A stretch of 64,000 bases of DNA from Pelecanus crispus (taxonomy: Eukaryota; Chordata; Aves; Pelecaniformes; Pelecanidae), in the NCBI RefSeq assembly GCF_030463565.1, contig NC_134643.1:72001-136000 (forward strand), given 5' to 3'. Of the stretch, positions 50,801 to 62,800 are shown piece after piece. Position 1 is the first letter of the stretch. Each line of letters begins with the position of its first letter. The notes under the pieces were generated by a model. The model ran no database searches, was not told where the DNA came from, and was given only the letters and a program-made list of their open reading frames with translations. The translations under genes and the position numbers were made by a program.

Positions 50801-53800
50801 CCACAGTGACTTGCCCTGACTCTCTCTGTCTCACCAGCATCCATCAGCTGAGGAACAAGGTTTCGGAGGAACATGAGGTCATCAAGAAGAAGGAGCTGGA
50901 GACTGGCCCCAAGGCCTCCTATGGCTATGGGGGCAAATTTGGAACAGAGTGGGACCGAATGGATAAGGTAACAGTTGTAGAGGGCTTCCTCAGGCCCCAG
51001 TGGAAAAGTCTTTTTCTCATAAAGGAAAGAGCATCCCTGTTTTCTGGCCTGACCCTGAAGGGAGAGAATGGAGAGCTGGCATGACTGCACAGATTCACGC
51101 ATGCTTAGCTAGCCCATAATCTGTCTCCAGGATCTGTTTGAACCCATTTGTATAATTTGGATCTACAACTTCCTTCCAACATTCCCCTTAGCTGTGAAGA
51201 AGGACTTTCTGTGGCTTGTTTCAAACCTGCTGCATAACAATTAAATTAGGTGCCTCCTTACTTGTGCTTGGAGAACTAATGAATAATTCCTTCCTTACAT
51301 TCTCCATTACAGACCTCTGTCATATCTTCCCAGGATGAAGCCCTAGTTTGTATTCTCTGTTCTCACATCACATCTGTTCTATGTTTTCTGATCATCATCA
51401 TCACACTTCTTCCTGTACCTTTCAGCATTTAATGCTTCCTTTTTTTCAGAAGTGAGATGATAACATTGCAGTAGTATTCAATATATGGGGGGGTCACTGT
51501 GGGCGTACGTGATACCAGGATGGCAGGGTGAGAAACAGACATTTCCAGGAGGCCAAAATGGAGCAGCCATGCTCAGACCCTTCTGCTGGAGCAGGGTGAG
51601 GATGTTTTTGTTGAGCAGCTCCTCTGCCTTCATCCAGTCTTACCAGGATGTTGCAAGCGTTCAGCCTCTGGCCCTTCTCCTGAAGAGTGTGTGTAGTTCC
51701 TGGCCACACCACCGCCTGCAGGGAGCAGCAGGACCCTGGCCTGGCCTGTGGTAGGCATGAAAAGTGATCCCAGCCAGGTCTGCTGGGATCTGTCTCTCAG
51801 ACACAGAAAATAAGGAGCAGGTACCAGACCTGCTGCCTGTGAGTTTTCAGTTGTGCACGCCTATCAACACTTTTCTCCTTAGTTTCCCCATGTGATTAAC
51901 CACCACTCTACTTCACTGGCATTTGGGAGCAGCAGATATTCAGCATCCCATGGTCTGCATCATGAGATGGCAGTGGGGCCGGTTGTGTGGGATGGCTGCC
52001 CTTGAAGCTGCATTGCAGGTCTCAGAGCAGAGCTGGTACTGGCAAAGGCTGTGCGGAAGGCATCGCCACCACCATCACAGTCAGTTTGGACCTGTCACCT
52101 CATGGCTGAAGGCATCTCAGCAGCAGGGCAGAACAACTGTGTGGTGCCTATGTGTCTGTCCACCCTGCCAGTCTGACCGTGGGTGCTTATGTCATGCCGT
52201 CTCTCTTCTCAGTGTGCAGTGGGCCACGAGTACGTTGCTGATGTTGGGAAGCACTCATCGCAGACGGATGCAGCCCAGGGCTTTGGGGGGAAGTATGGAG
52301 TGCAGCGGGACCGAGCTGACAAGGTGTGTTGGGCAGGGCAGCTGAGGTATGTACTTGCAGCCTGTACTCAGTGCTGCCCCTAAAACACTATGCTATATTT
52401 AGGATTGTGGCTGCAGTTTTCAAAGTGCTGGTGGGTGCAGGTCTAGGCACATCATGCACCACGGTCTCCACTGAAGTATGCAGTGTGCCTCCTGTGTGCA
52501 GGACAATGACTGATGACAAATTGCAGGGCACTTGTGAAGATTAACTCTCTGGTGTGCATTAACATGCTTGCACTGGCCTATCCAGGAAGCAGTTTGTGTT
52601 CGGAGCTGTAGTGTTTTGCATCTCCAAACCCCCAAGCTGTGCCATGCACAGTGACTGGCCGTGGCAGGACTGGATGGGGACAGCAAGATGCCATCCCTCT
52701 GGTGCACATCCTGGTGTCAGACACTGCCCAGCTGCCTTGCCTGCTGACGGGGTGTGGGGTCAGGATTGTGGCCCTCTTATCTGGAGTGCCTGGGCTCTTG
52801 CAAGGGCCCATTGCTGGGCACGCTGCCACATGGACAGCAGGGGTGGTGTGAGAGGCTGAGGAGGCCTGTACCAGCCGAGGAGCGGCCAGGTGCCTGCATG
52901 TTGCAGCACAAGATAGGGAGCAGGGTCCCAGCCTGGCCCCTGGAGGAGGGTGGGTGAGACCCGGCTTGGCCCTCAGGATGACCGACATTCCTCTCCTTCT
53001 TGTTCCAGTCAGCACTGGGCTTTGAATACAAAGGTGAGGTGGAGAAACACTCGTCCCAGAAAGGCAAGTCCATGGGCATGTGTGGCCCCTTGATACTTCA
53101 CCCAGCTTCTCTTCTGCTCCCAGTATCCTGTGCTGTCTGCTGTGGCACAGTCTCCTATGTTATCCCCCTCCTGTCACTTATTCAGATTCCTGTTCCCAGT
53201 CAGTCACCTTTGTGGGCCCATGTCCTGCTGTCCTGTCACCACCCTTCTGTTGTACATTCCTCTTGTCTCTACATTTTGCTTTGATGGAAACCACGTCATG
53301 GCTGAGCAGAGAAGATGCTCCCCTGCGCACACCTCCCGATGGATGGCTGATGCTCCCTTTCCTCTAAAAGTCCTTCTGAGCAACTGCTCCAGAGGGAACC
53401 CAAGCACTACAGGATGTGAGAAGTGATTTCTGAAAAAGCAACATATACGAAAAGGCACAACAATGGATATGGAAACAAAAACCTATACAGCACCCAAACT
53501 TTTGCAGAATTCCGGAGATGATTCAACCAAACTTTGACATGTACACACAAGCAGCTATATTCATTAAGAACATTGCAAGAACTGAAACTAAAGATATTTT
53601 AAATATTCTGCAACCAAGAAGAGATGAGAGGCAAGGTCTGTTACTGTTTCAGGTGATAGATAAATCGAGGAATACTCCATTACCAAGAAAAGAAGAACTA
53701 AATCATGTTCAGTCATGTTCAAAAAACGTGTAGACGTGGCACTTTGGGACATGGTTTAGAAGGCATGGTGGTGTTGGGTTGACAGTTGGACTGATGATCT

Positions 53801-56800
53801 TAGAGGTCCTTTCCAACCTTAATGATTCTATTCTAGTTTTACTTTCATTAAAAAATAATCCAGCCACCAAGCCAGGAAAGATGAAATTAATTATTACTGT
53901 ACCCTTAACTGGTTTAGTGGTGGACTTTGTAGTGTTAGGCTAATGGTTGGACTTGATTATCTTAAAGGTCTTTTCCAACCTAAACAGTTCTATGATTCTG
54001 TGTTTGTTTCAGAGGAAACTATAAAAGAAGGAAGATGTTTTGAGGCATTCTTGGTTGATTGTAAATTGATAAATCACATGTAGTTGTGCTACATTAACAT
54101 ATTCCTGCACAAGAGATTGTATACTAGATTGTAGACATAGAAATTCATCAGGCTGTAAAAGCACAGAAATCACTCAGGTCAAAATGAAAATGTTAGAAAC
54201 AGGGTAAGATGTTTGGATTGTTTTTCATAAAAATGTGTCTATACTGTAAATTCCAGCATCAAGGTAACAGTCATAAAATCTATGTTTGCTGAAAACAGCT
54301 TCCTAAAAGGTCCATTTCATAATGGCCTACTGGGTAAATAATAGTTTAATCAAGATAAGTTTAAGACATTTCTAGGACTTACAGATTCATCCTTAAGTGA
54401 CTGAGCTTCTATGAAACAGAGAGCCATTATTGAATACAAAGTTTTTCCATGCATATTTCTCTAGATCACAATCTTCATGGATTGATAAGGCTGAATATGT
54501 TGGAGAAGCCCCAGCTCGTTCCTGTGAAATGCAGACCTGTAAGAATAGGGTCAGGGAACAAAGAGAGGTAACTGTGATTTACTCCTTCTGAAGGGTAGGA
54601 TTTGGAAACAGAGCTGGCAGACCATGTGTCTGAAAGGAAAGTGTGTCTATACAGCCAGCAGCTAGGATAGAGGCTGAAATTTCTTAGGACATCAGCCAAT
54701 AGTAGCAAGGTAGTTCTTAGAGAATAACTGAACTCAGTTGCAGTAGTTAATACATTACTAGTTTAGAAGATGGAAGAAGGGGAGGCGTAAGGAAGACATG
54801 CTGTGCCTCTATCACATAATGGTCGAGTGTGCCAGAGACAGAGCTGGAGCGTGTCTCCAGAAATGTGGGTTTCAGCCTTTGCTGCAGCATCCAGAGTCAG
54901 TGGTTTCCTTGTAGAAGTTCAGATTCCATTATAGGAAATGTAAGCTGTACAACAAAAGTTTGCCATTTCTTCTGTACTTTCAAGGGCTCAATATACTTAT
55001 TCACAGGCCTTTTCAGAGACTGGTAGACCACAGGTTGAAATCCTTGCTCTGGAGGTGCATGAGTGCGTGGATGCCCAGGCTGTCAGTGCCCAAGTCTTGC
55101 CTTGGCTTTGCATCCTTGGGTGGCTGAGCTCCCGCTGCCTCCCCAGCTGCCCTTGGCATGTCGCTTTTCTTCCTTGCCCTCTCGGCCTGCTGTGTCTCTT
55201 GTTGCCCACAGCCCTCAGGCTCTCTTGCTGCCATGACCCACACTTGCCCTGTGCACCCATTCCCATGGGCCCTCATCTTCAGTGGCCCTCATGATGCTCC
55301 CTGCCATCCACGCTGTCCCCTCCAAACCTCTTGCTTTTTCTAGTGTTTTCCATTGTCCCTGCTGCTCTTCCTCCTCCCTGGTGCTCCTCCCCTGTGCTGC
55401 TCCCCATCTTTACCCCCTCCCCTCACCAGCCTCATGCTCGGGGCAGCATTTCACTCCATGCACCACCTCAGATTACTCCAAGGGCTTTGGTGGCCGTTAT
55501 GGTGTGGAGAGGGACAAGGTGGACAAAGCGGCAGTGGGATTCGACTACAAGAGCCAGGCAGAGAAGCACGACTCTCAGAAAGGTGAGCTGGGGGAGCCCA
55601 ATGCAGCAGGCAGTGTCAGGACTGGAGCTTGGGACTATGCCCACCCGGGCTGTGGCCACTGTGCTTGGTTTTTGCAACAACCTGCTGCGTGAACGGTGGA
55701 AAAGCTAAAGGGAGCTGTTGGATGCCTGCTGTTTGCAGCAAGGGAATGGAGCGGGTGAGGAAAGCCATTGCATGGTGCATGACTGCTGGAAAAAGTTCAG
55801 GCTAAATGAAGAGAAGCAGCAGATTTCTATGGGCACAGGGATCTCCTGGGCAGTATGTCACCAAAGGAGAGGTGCAGGAGAAGCCCAGGAAGGTGCTGAT
55901 AGCAGTTGACGTGTCCCAGGGAGGAGGGAGGGCTGCTGGCGCATCACCAGTGGGGAAATCTGGCCTTGCTCTATGTCTTTCTCCAAGTCCTGGGCAGGTA
56001 AAAATATTGCCCCTGTGAGAACAGCCTGAGCTCACAGTGCTGCCACTTTGGTCTTTCCCTCCCTTGTCTGTTCTCTTCCATGTCATGATCTGGATCCCTG
56101 TGGCTGAAGACTACTCTGTGGGCTTTGGTGGGAAGTTTGGGGTCCAGAGGGATCGTCAGGACAAGAGTGCACTTGGCTGGGACCATCAGGAGGAAGTGCA
56201 ACCCCATGCATCCCAAACAGGTAGGGTAATGTTGCCAGAGGTGGCAGCACAATTTCTTCAGAGCACACACAGACCTAGAGCTAGTGGTTCATACTTGACA
56301 GAGATCCAGCTGCTGAAAACTGAATATGTACAGCACGTTGTGGAGCAGCTGGGACACTGTGAAGCCCCAAAGCACAAGGGTGAGCTGCCAGTGTAGGTAC
56401 ATGCTTGGATCAGTGGGGAACATTGAATGCAAGTCCCTGAATCAGGCTTCCCAGACTATACTGTGCTTTCTCTGTATGGTACATTCTTGATCATAAGCTC
56501 ATTCAAAAGGCGAGCACATGGGAATGAGACAAAGCAGGTTCCAGGAATGGCTTGACTACTCTATGTTGAACTTGAGTGAACAAGGCCACCTTGCACTCAA
56601 ATGGCATAACTGGTTTCTCACCCCAGTGCCTTGGAAGCAGATTTGCCAGTGTACCCTGCTGAACACCTGTGCACTTCACTGATAGGAATGAAGGATTAGT
56701 CTTAAAAGCTACTGTCCAGAGCATTTTGCATGTATTATCTCTGTTTAGTTCTATATGTGATAAGATGCAGACAAAGCTAACTCATTTCACTGGTCACAGC

Positions 56801-59800
56801 ACACTGAAGTTGGAGGTGCACACAGAATATAAACTGTTATAAAATAGCCTCATTTTTTTCCATACAGACTACGCCAAGGGGTTTGGAGGCCGTTACGGGG
56901 TCCAGAAGGACAGAGTAGATAAGGTAAGACTGCATGCTGCAGCCTGCAATTGCTTCCTGCTAATCACTGCTCTTTGCACTGCTGCAAGAGAAGAGACTTC
57001 CCAGATGGAGATGAGGTCCCACTGCTCAGTACACAGCTATTGCAAGGGTGAGGGAACTGGCCCAATGTAAATACCAGAGGGGGCAGAGGAATGCAGCCTG
57101 GGGAGACCATAATGCAAGGAAGACAAAGTTTTTCCCATTCTCAGCTACTTTTGAATCATTCCACTCTCGGACTGAATAGTCGTACACCTGCTTTCTCTTG
57201 GTGTAGGATTTAATAGCAGAGCCAGCGAAGAGCTTTCTAAGGGCATCAGACTGTGCCCTCCTGGATATCTAGTACCATTTGAGGTACTGGGAGTGTTCTG
57301 GCTGCTTGCCGTCACTCCTACAGGCCCTGTGTGCACCAGCACATTCAGGATGAGCAGTGATAGTTCCTTGGAGATGAAATTCTGTGGGAGTCCAGCCTTG
57401 TGAGAAGTCTGAGAGGCCCCAGGCTCTTGCACTGTGCAGGAACTGTCTCTTACACAGGAGAGGTGCTGGGTCAGACTGAAGGCCCGTCTGCTGTCATGTC
57501 TCCAGCACTGACTGGTGGGTGATGATTGTGCAGAGAGCAGTATGCATAGAGTGGTTCTTGCCTTGGACTGCCTCCAGCAAGAAGGTGGTATTGCTGTGGC
57601 TGCCATTCCTTTAGGTGTTCTTACTCAAGGTGTAAGGTTTGTTAGCAGCTGTCACACCCACACAATAAACAAGGCTTCCGAGAAGCTGGCTTGAATCTTT
57701 GGTCCCCCCAGTAGCCAACTTGCAGACCTCCCTGGTCTCTCCAGTATCTGAGGCAGATCTGTGGCCTCTCTGGTATTTGGCTCCTTGTCATCTTATACTA
57801 CTCATCAGCGGGTATGGCTTTGTGTATGAGTGACTGGCCCCATATCACTCCCCCTTAACTACTGATGAAATCTGGCCATTCCTCATGGTGCTGTCTGTAA
57901 CTCATCAGCTTCTCTGTTATTTGTTACCTTCTGCAGGTTTTTCTGTCCTGTCCACGAGATTCTTATTGTCTGTTCAGTTAGCTAAATCTCAGGCCAGGGC
58001 CTAGTCATCTGCCTGCAAACCTTATCAAAACCCAGCAGGGATGGGATTGGCAGGGATCAACCTTGCATGAGAAGAGGTCATCCAGATTGCTCGTTCAAGT
58101 TTTCTGTCTGGGCTGAAACCAGGCAAAGGCTCATCTACAGTCAAATGCAGACTGTGTCAGACACTTGAATTAATGGTGTGCGTTGCCAGGCTACCCTGCA
58201 AGCTTGTTCAGGAAAGGGGGTCTTGCCAGTAGATGATGATCTGCATGGATGGGGATAACCTAAAAGATGAGAATCCTGGATGGTGGTGGGGCTTTGGAGC
58301 ATTTGGAGGAGGAAGCGAGGGTACCTTCCCTGAACCATACTTTCTCTGCTATTGGGCACAGTGGTAGTGGCACAGTGTTGTGCCTGGTACAGTACCAACA
58401 TTGCCATACTCGGGAGCTGGAGGAAGCAGTTGAGAGCCTTTCTGCAGGGTCCTGAGCCAAGGAGAGGCATAAACACATGCCTGTAACAACTGAGCATGTT
58501 CCTTTCCATGCTGTATGTGTAGGCTCGGCCAGTAGCAGAGTGGGAATGGCATCCGGCCCATGGAAGAGATTAGCATGGGCTATGGATTTAACAACAGCAA
58601 GTGAAGGTGCATTGTCAAAAGGCAAGGCATCATGTATGTGGCAGAAAAAAGCATACAAAATCAGATGAGCACTTGTGCAAAAGTCAGGGCTGTGGGTCAT
58701 TTGAGGAGCAGGATGCAAAGAGGGGATAAGCAGTTCTTGATCTGCTCAAAGTGGAACATGAATTTGTGCATTTTGAGAATATTGAAGCATAATCAGAGAT
58801 GGTAAAAATAAGGGTATTTGGGCAAGTACCGAAGTTCTTGATTGCCTGGTTTTCAGGCACTGGAGTAGTGCTGAATTCGTCACTCCAGAGTAAAGCATAA
58901 TATTCCATCAGGCTCCTTTGATAAAGTTTTGAACACTAAGTGTAGGATTCAGCTCTCACACTAAGACTCCTAAATTTAAATGCTGTCATATAAACAACCT
59001 GTCCAAGTCTCTGCTGTGGTCTGTGTAGACCTGGTTCTGAGCCTGCAGTCCTGTTTGCCTGCTCAGGTGTGCTTTCTTTAAGGAGAGCAGAGCTGCTCTC
59101 TGGGGCTCCACTGACTGTAGTAGGAACTCGGCCACCCAGCCCACTGGTGACACCTGCAGGTAGAACCCTAAATGTAGCTGTATTAGTCTGAAAGCTGGAT
59201 CCTACCTGCAGTTTCCTTTTTGTATGAAATAGTTTTCTCATGAAAGTAGATAAGCCCCTCTATCTCACTTTCTTTTTGCTGCAGACACCCCATTGATGCT
59301 ATTACCAGTTTAGCCATCTCTTCACACCTCATAAAGCCAGCGATATCTCAGATGTTCACACACTATTTCAGTTTGATGTTTTCCATCCTATGCTACTGTA
59401 TACACATACAGCAGGCAATGACCTGCACGTTTTTCATGGTTAGGCAGCTGTGCATCAATAGGGAAGTGCTCCCATGTCTCATACCACTGGGAGTGCAGGG
59501 GACGGATGCATCGGGTCCCTGGAACTCAGGAAGTGGTAGACTGCCAGGCATCCATTCAGCTCTTTGCCGTGTTACCAGTGAGTGCTTCTGCCTTGAATGC
59601 CCAGCCTCGCTGTCCCATGCAGCAGTTGTGTTGCCACTGTGCAGCCTCCTCCACTTGGCTCCATGTAGCCTTTTCAGCCCTTGGAGAGCCACCACTCTAA
59701 CAGGAACAGCCCTTGCCTTTGGCTGGAGGGCAGCAGGCACCCCCACAGTGCAGGGAGGCATCAGGAGAACAGGGCTGCAGCCAGCAGCCTCCACAGGGCT

Positions 59801-62800
59801 GTGGCAGTTGTGCAGATGAGGACAGACACAGCTGGGAACAAAGCTTGCAGTCACCAGTAGCCAAACCCAGCAAGGGGATCTCAGCACTGCCCTTGCCTAA
59901 CAAGCTGGACACTTCATTCACTTCCTCTTGCAGAGTGCTGCTGGCTTTAATGAGATGGCAGCTCCCACCTCCTCATATGAGAAAACAAGACCACTGGAGG
60001 CAGGTGAGACAACTGAGTATCAGCCCTGGGCTTGGTGGGAAGCTGTGGCCCTTATGGTCCCTCTGTGACAGCACACTGGCAGGCATGTGCTGTGGTGGGA
60101 TGTGGATTTAACCTGTGTCGAGGGGCAGGAGAAGGTGGCTGAACTGCAAGTTTCTCTGGGAGGGGCAGAGGTCTGGGTTTCTCCTGGATGCTTGGGGTGG
60201 TGGAAGGGAGCCATTGAGCAGGCTTGATCAGCTGTCTTCTCCACAGGAGCTTCCAGTGGCACTAGCAGCCTGCGGTCACAATTTGAAAACATGGCTAAGT
60301 CAGCAGAGGAGGAGAGCAGAAGGCAGGCAGAGGAGAACCGGTTGAGGCGGCAGGCTCGGGAGTGCCAGGCAGCTCGGCGGGAGGTGAGCCATGGCCATCT
60401 TGCCATGTCTTCCAAGGCTTGCAAACCAAACTTTTCTTCAGGTCCATGCAGCTCCATGTCCTTCTACCTGATCTCTTTGCAGTAACCTCTTGCCTAAACT
60501 GCTTCCCTGCAGCTCTCAGGGACTGCCATTGAACTTCACAGCTGTCACTGGATTTTCCCTTTCAGCACACAGATCAGGATGTGCCTGCACCCAGCCATGA
60601 CCCTCTGTGCTTTGGCCTAGGCTGCTTCTTGCCTCTAGTGCCTGGCAAACACAATGCAATCACACCTCCCCAGTATTGCCATCCCAGTAGTCTGCATTCA
60701 GGATTTTCCAAACTAGAGATTGCACCCAAACCCTCACTTTTACAAGACCTCCTTCTACATTGTGCTATTTCTGCATTCATTGTGCAGATAAGGTTTTACC
60801 AATAAAGCACTCCCTGATACATTCCCTCCTCAAGGCTACTTTCTGCAGACCCCATCATTGTTACAGGCCTGCTAGTGTCCAGTCCCTAGGGCAGGTTTAT
60901 GGGAGCTGGAACAGATTGCAGCTGAAGGAAAACTTTCTGAGTTGCTCTGCTGGGAATGGGAATGGACATTGCTCTGGTCCTCATTCAAAGGGATTGAGGG
61001 CATCTGGTAATTTTTCTCCAGCAGGAAATCCCACAGAGAGAGAAGGACCACACAGAGGCAGCCCCTACCACCATGCCAGCAAGGGTGCCTGGGAGCGCTG
61101 CCCGAGACAGGCCTGTGTCACAAGGAGAACAGGTGCCAAAGCAGGCTGGGGAGAGCCAGGAAGGGGAGCAGGCAGAGGGGATTGCATCTGAGAGGGGGCT
61201 GTGCTTTACAGGCAGTCCTGCAGGAAGAAGTGGGGCTCCCACAGCGTGGGAGAGCCTTTGGAAAGAGTGAGGGGGGGAAGTGTTGGGATGGTGATGGGAC
61301 ATGGCTGCACAGCACCTTACACCATGAGACGGGCTCTTGGAGTGGGTCAGTACAGTGGCAGTACAGTAAGCTGTAGCTAAGTATGTGAGAGAGGTTCAAA
61401 TACATGAGCCATGAGGGTCTTCACAGCAATCCCAGGTGCCAGTTCAGCACAGACCTAATGGCTGAGCTGTTTCCTCATCATGCAGAGGATGATGCTCCAT
61501 TTGCGTCACAGTAGCGCTAAAGACCCCTGTGGTGGAGCAGGCTCCCTTGTGATGGGTGCTGTGCAGTCATGGGAGAGCTGCCTGCAGTGGATGCTTTGCA
61601 GCTGACTTTCCTGTCACTTTCTCACTTCATGGCAGGAGGCAAAAAGGGAGGATGAGGAAACACCACCCACTTTGCCACCAAGGCCAGCAGATCTGGGTGA
61701 AGAGCTGTGCAAGTTCCCCAGCCAGGATCAGCCCATCTACAGTGAAGGTTTGGATATCGGTGGAGACTATGAGGAGCTGCCAGAGCCCTCTGACTACTGT
61801 GACAGTACCAGTGGAGGTGCTGACTATGAGGAGCTGCCAGCACCCTTGGAAAAGCTGGATGCCATCTATGACGAGGGAGGAGATGGAGGTGAGGACTATG
61901 AGGTGATCCTTCCTGAGGAGCCCAGCCAGAGCCAGCCCCATCTGGGTGAGTACTGATGGAAGAGCCCACGTCTTGGGGAGCTTGTATCTGTCCGCTCACC
62001 TCACCTGGATGTATCGGACAGACTCCAGAGGGAATTTATATCCTGAAGTCTACTGTGGTCAGGGTGGCAGGCCCACTCCCTTGCTGGGCTCCAAGGTGCG
62101 AGATCAGCTGCATTGGATGCTGGGCCAGGCAGCAAGTATCTCTGCTGGAACAGGATTCAGGCAGGAGTACCAGAGGGCTGCCATGGGCTCTGAAGAAGCT
62201 GGACCTGGACTGATACTTTTGGTGCACTGTTTCCTGGCAACTGACTGCCAGTGCTGCACTGAGGCCTGGGGGTGCCCTTTTAATTCAGCCTGTTGCTCAA
62301 ATGGCTGGTGCTCATGAGACCTGAGCTGGTGATGTCTCCTGGGTGTGAGGAGTGCAGGGTAGTCTTCCTGCAAGCACATAAGCAAACTGCATGGGCTGCT
62401 GTTGATGTTTCTGTCGCAGCTTCACTGGTACTGGAGATGGTAAGTGGAGAGGCTGGAGTTACGTCCAGCCTTTTTCTTGGGAGAACATGAAGCATCAGGA
62501 CCCCACCTCTCTCATTGCAGAAGGAGAAGGAAGTCATACCTTGCTTTGAGCCATGGTACACCTCTCCCTGTTGATAGGATTTGGATGTGGTTCACTCCAA
62601 GGCTGACACCTGGGTGGAGGGTGGCACTGGCCAGATCTATACGGCTCCTTTCAGCCTCTTTCTCATCTGCCCATCCTGTCTTCTGCAGGGGAAACGGATA
62701 ATGTTTATGAGGCGGAAAGCCCTGGGACCTGTGCAGTGGCTCTCTATGATTACCAAGGAGGTGGGTCTGCCATCCAGGCTGTGGGGACAGGGACTGGGGA

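Larger units (their letters stand above)
60384..62688 (+). other. HCLS1 introns between exons 10 and 13
   Basis: Introns 60384-61021, 61133-61635 and 61946-62688. No transposon seen. In the last one, 62420-62439 is flanked by splice-like AG and GTAAGT but does not fit the phase. Confidence 0.6.

Noticed and set aside
61133..61270. Extension of HCLS1 exon 11 to the stop at 61268-61270
   Set aside because: It would truncate HS1 before its proline/tyrosine region and SH3; the donor at 61133 joins in frame to the conserved exon. It may exist as a rare retained-intron form.
62420..62439. A 20-nt micro-exon in HCLS1 with AG and GTAAGT flanks
   Set aside because: Its inclusion would shift the frame into exon 62689, whereas direct joining of 61945 to 62689 keeps phase and sequence.
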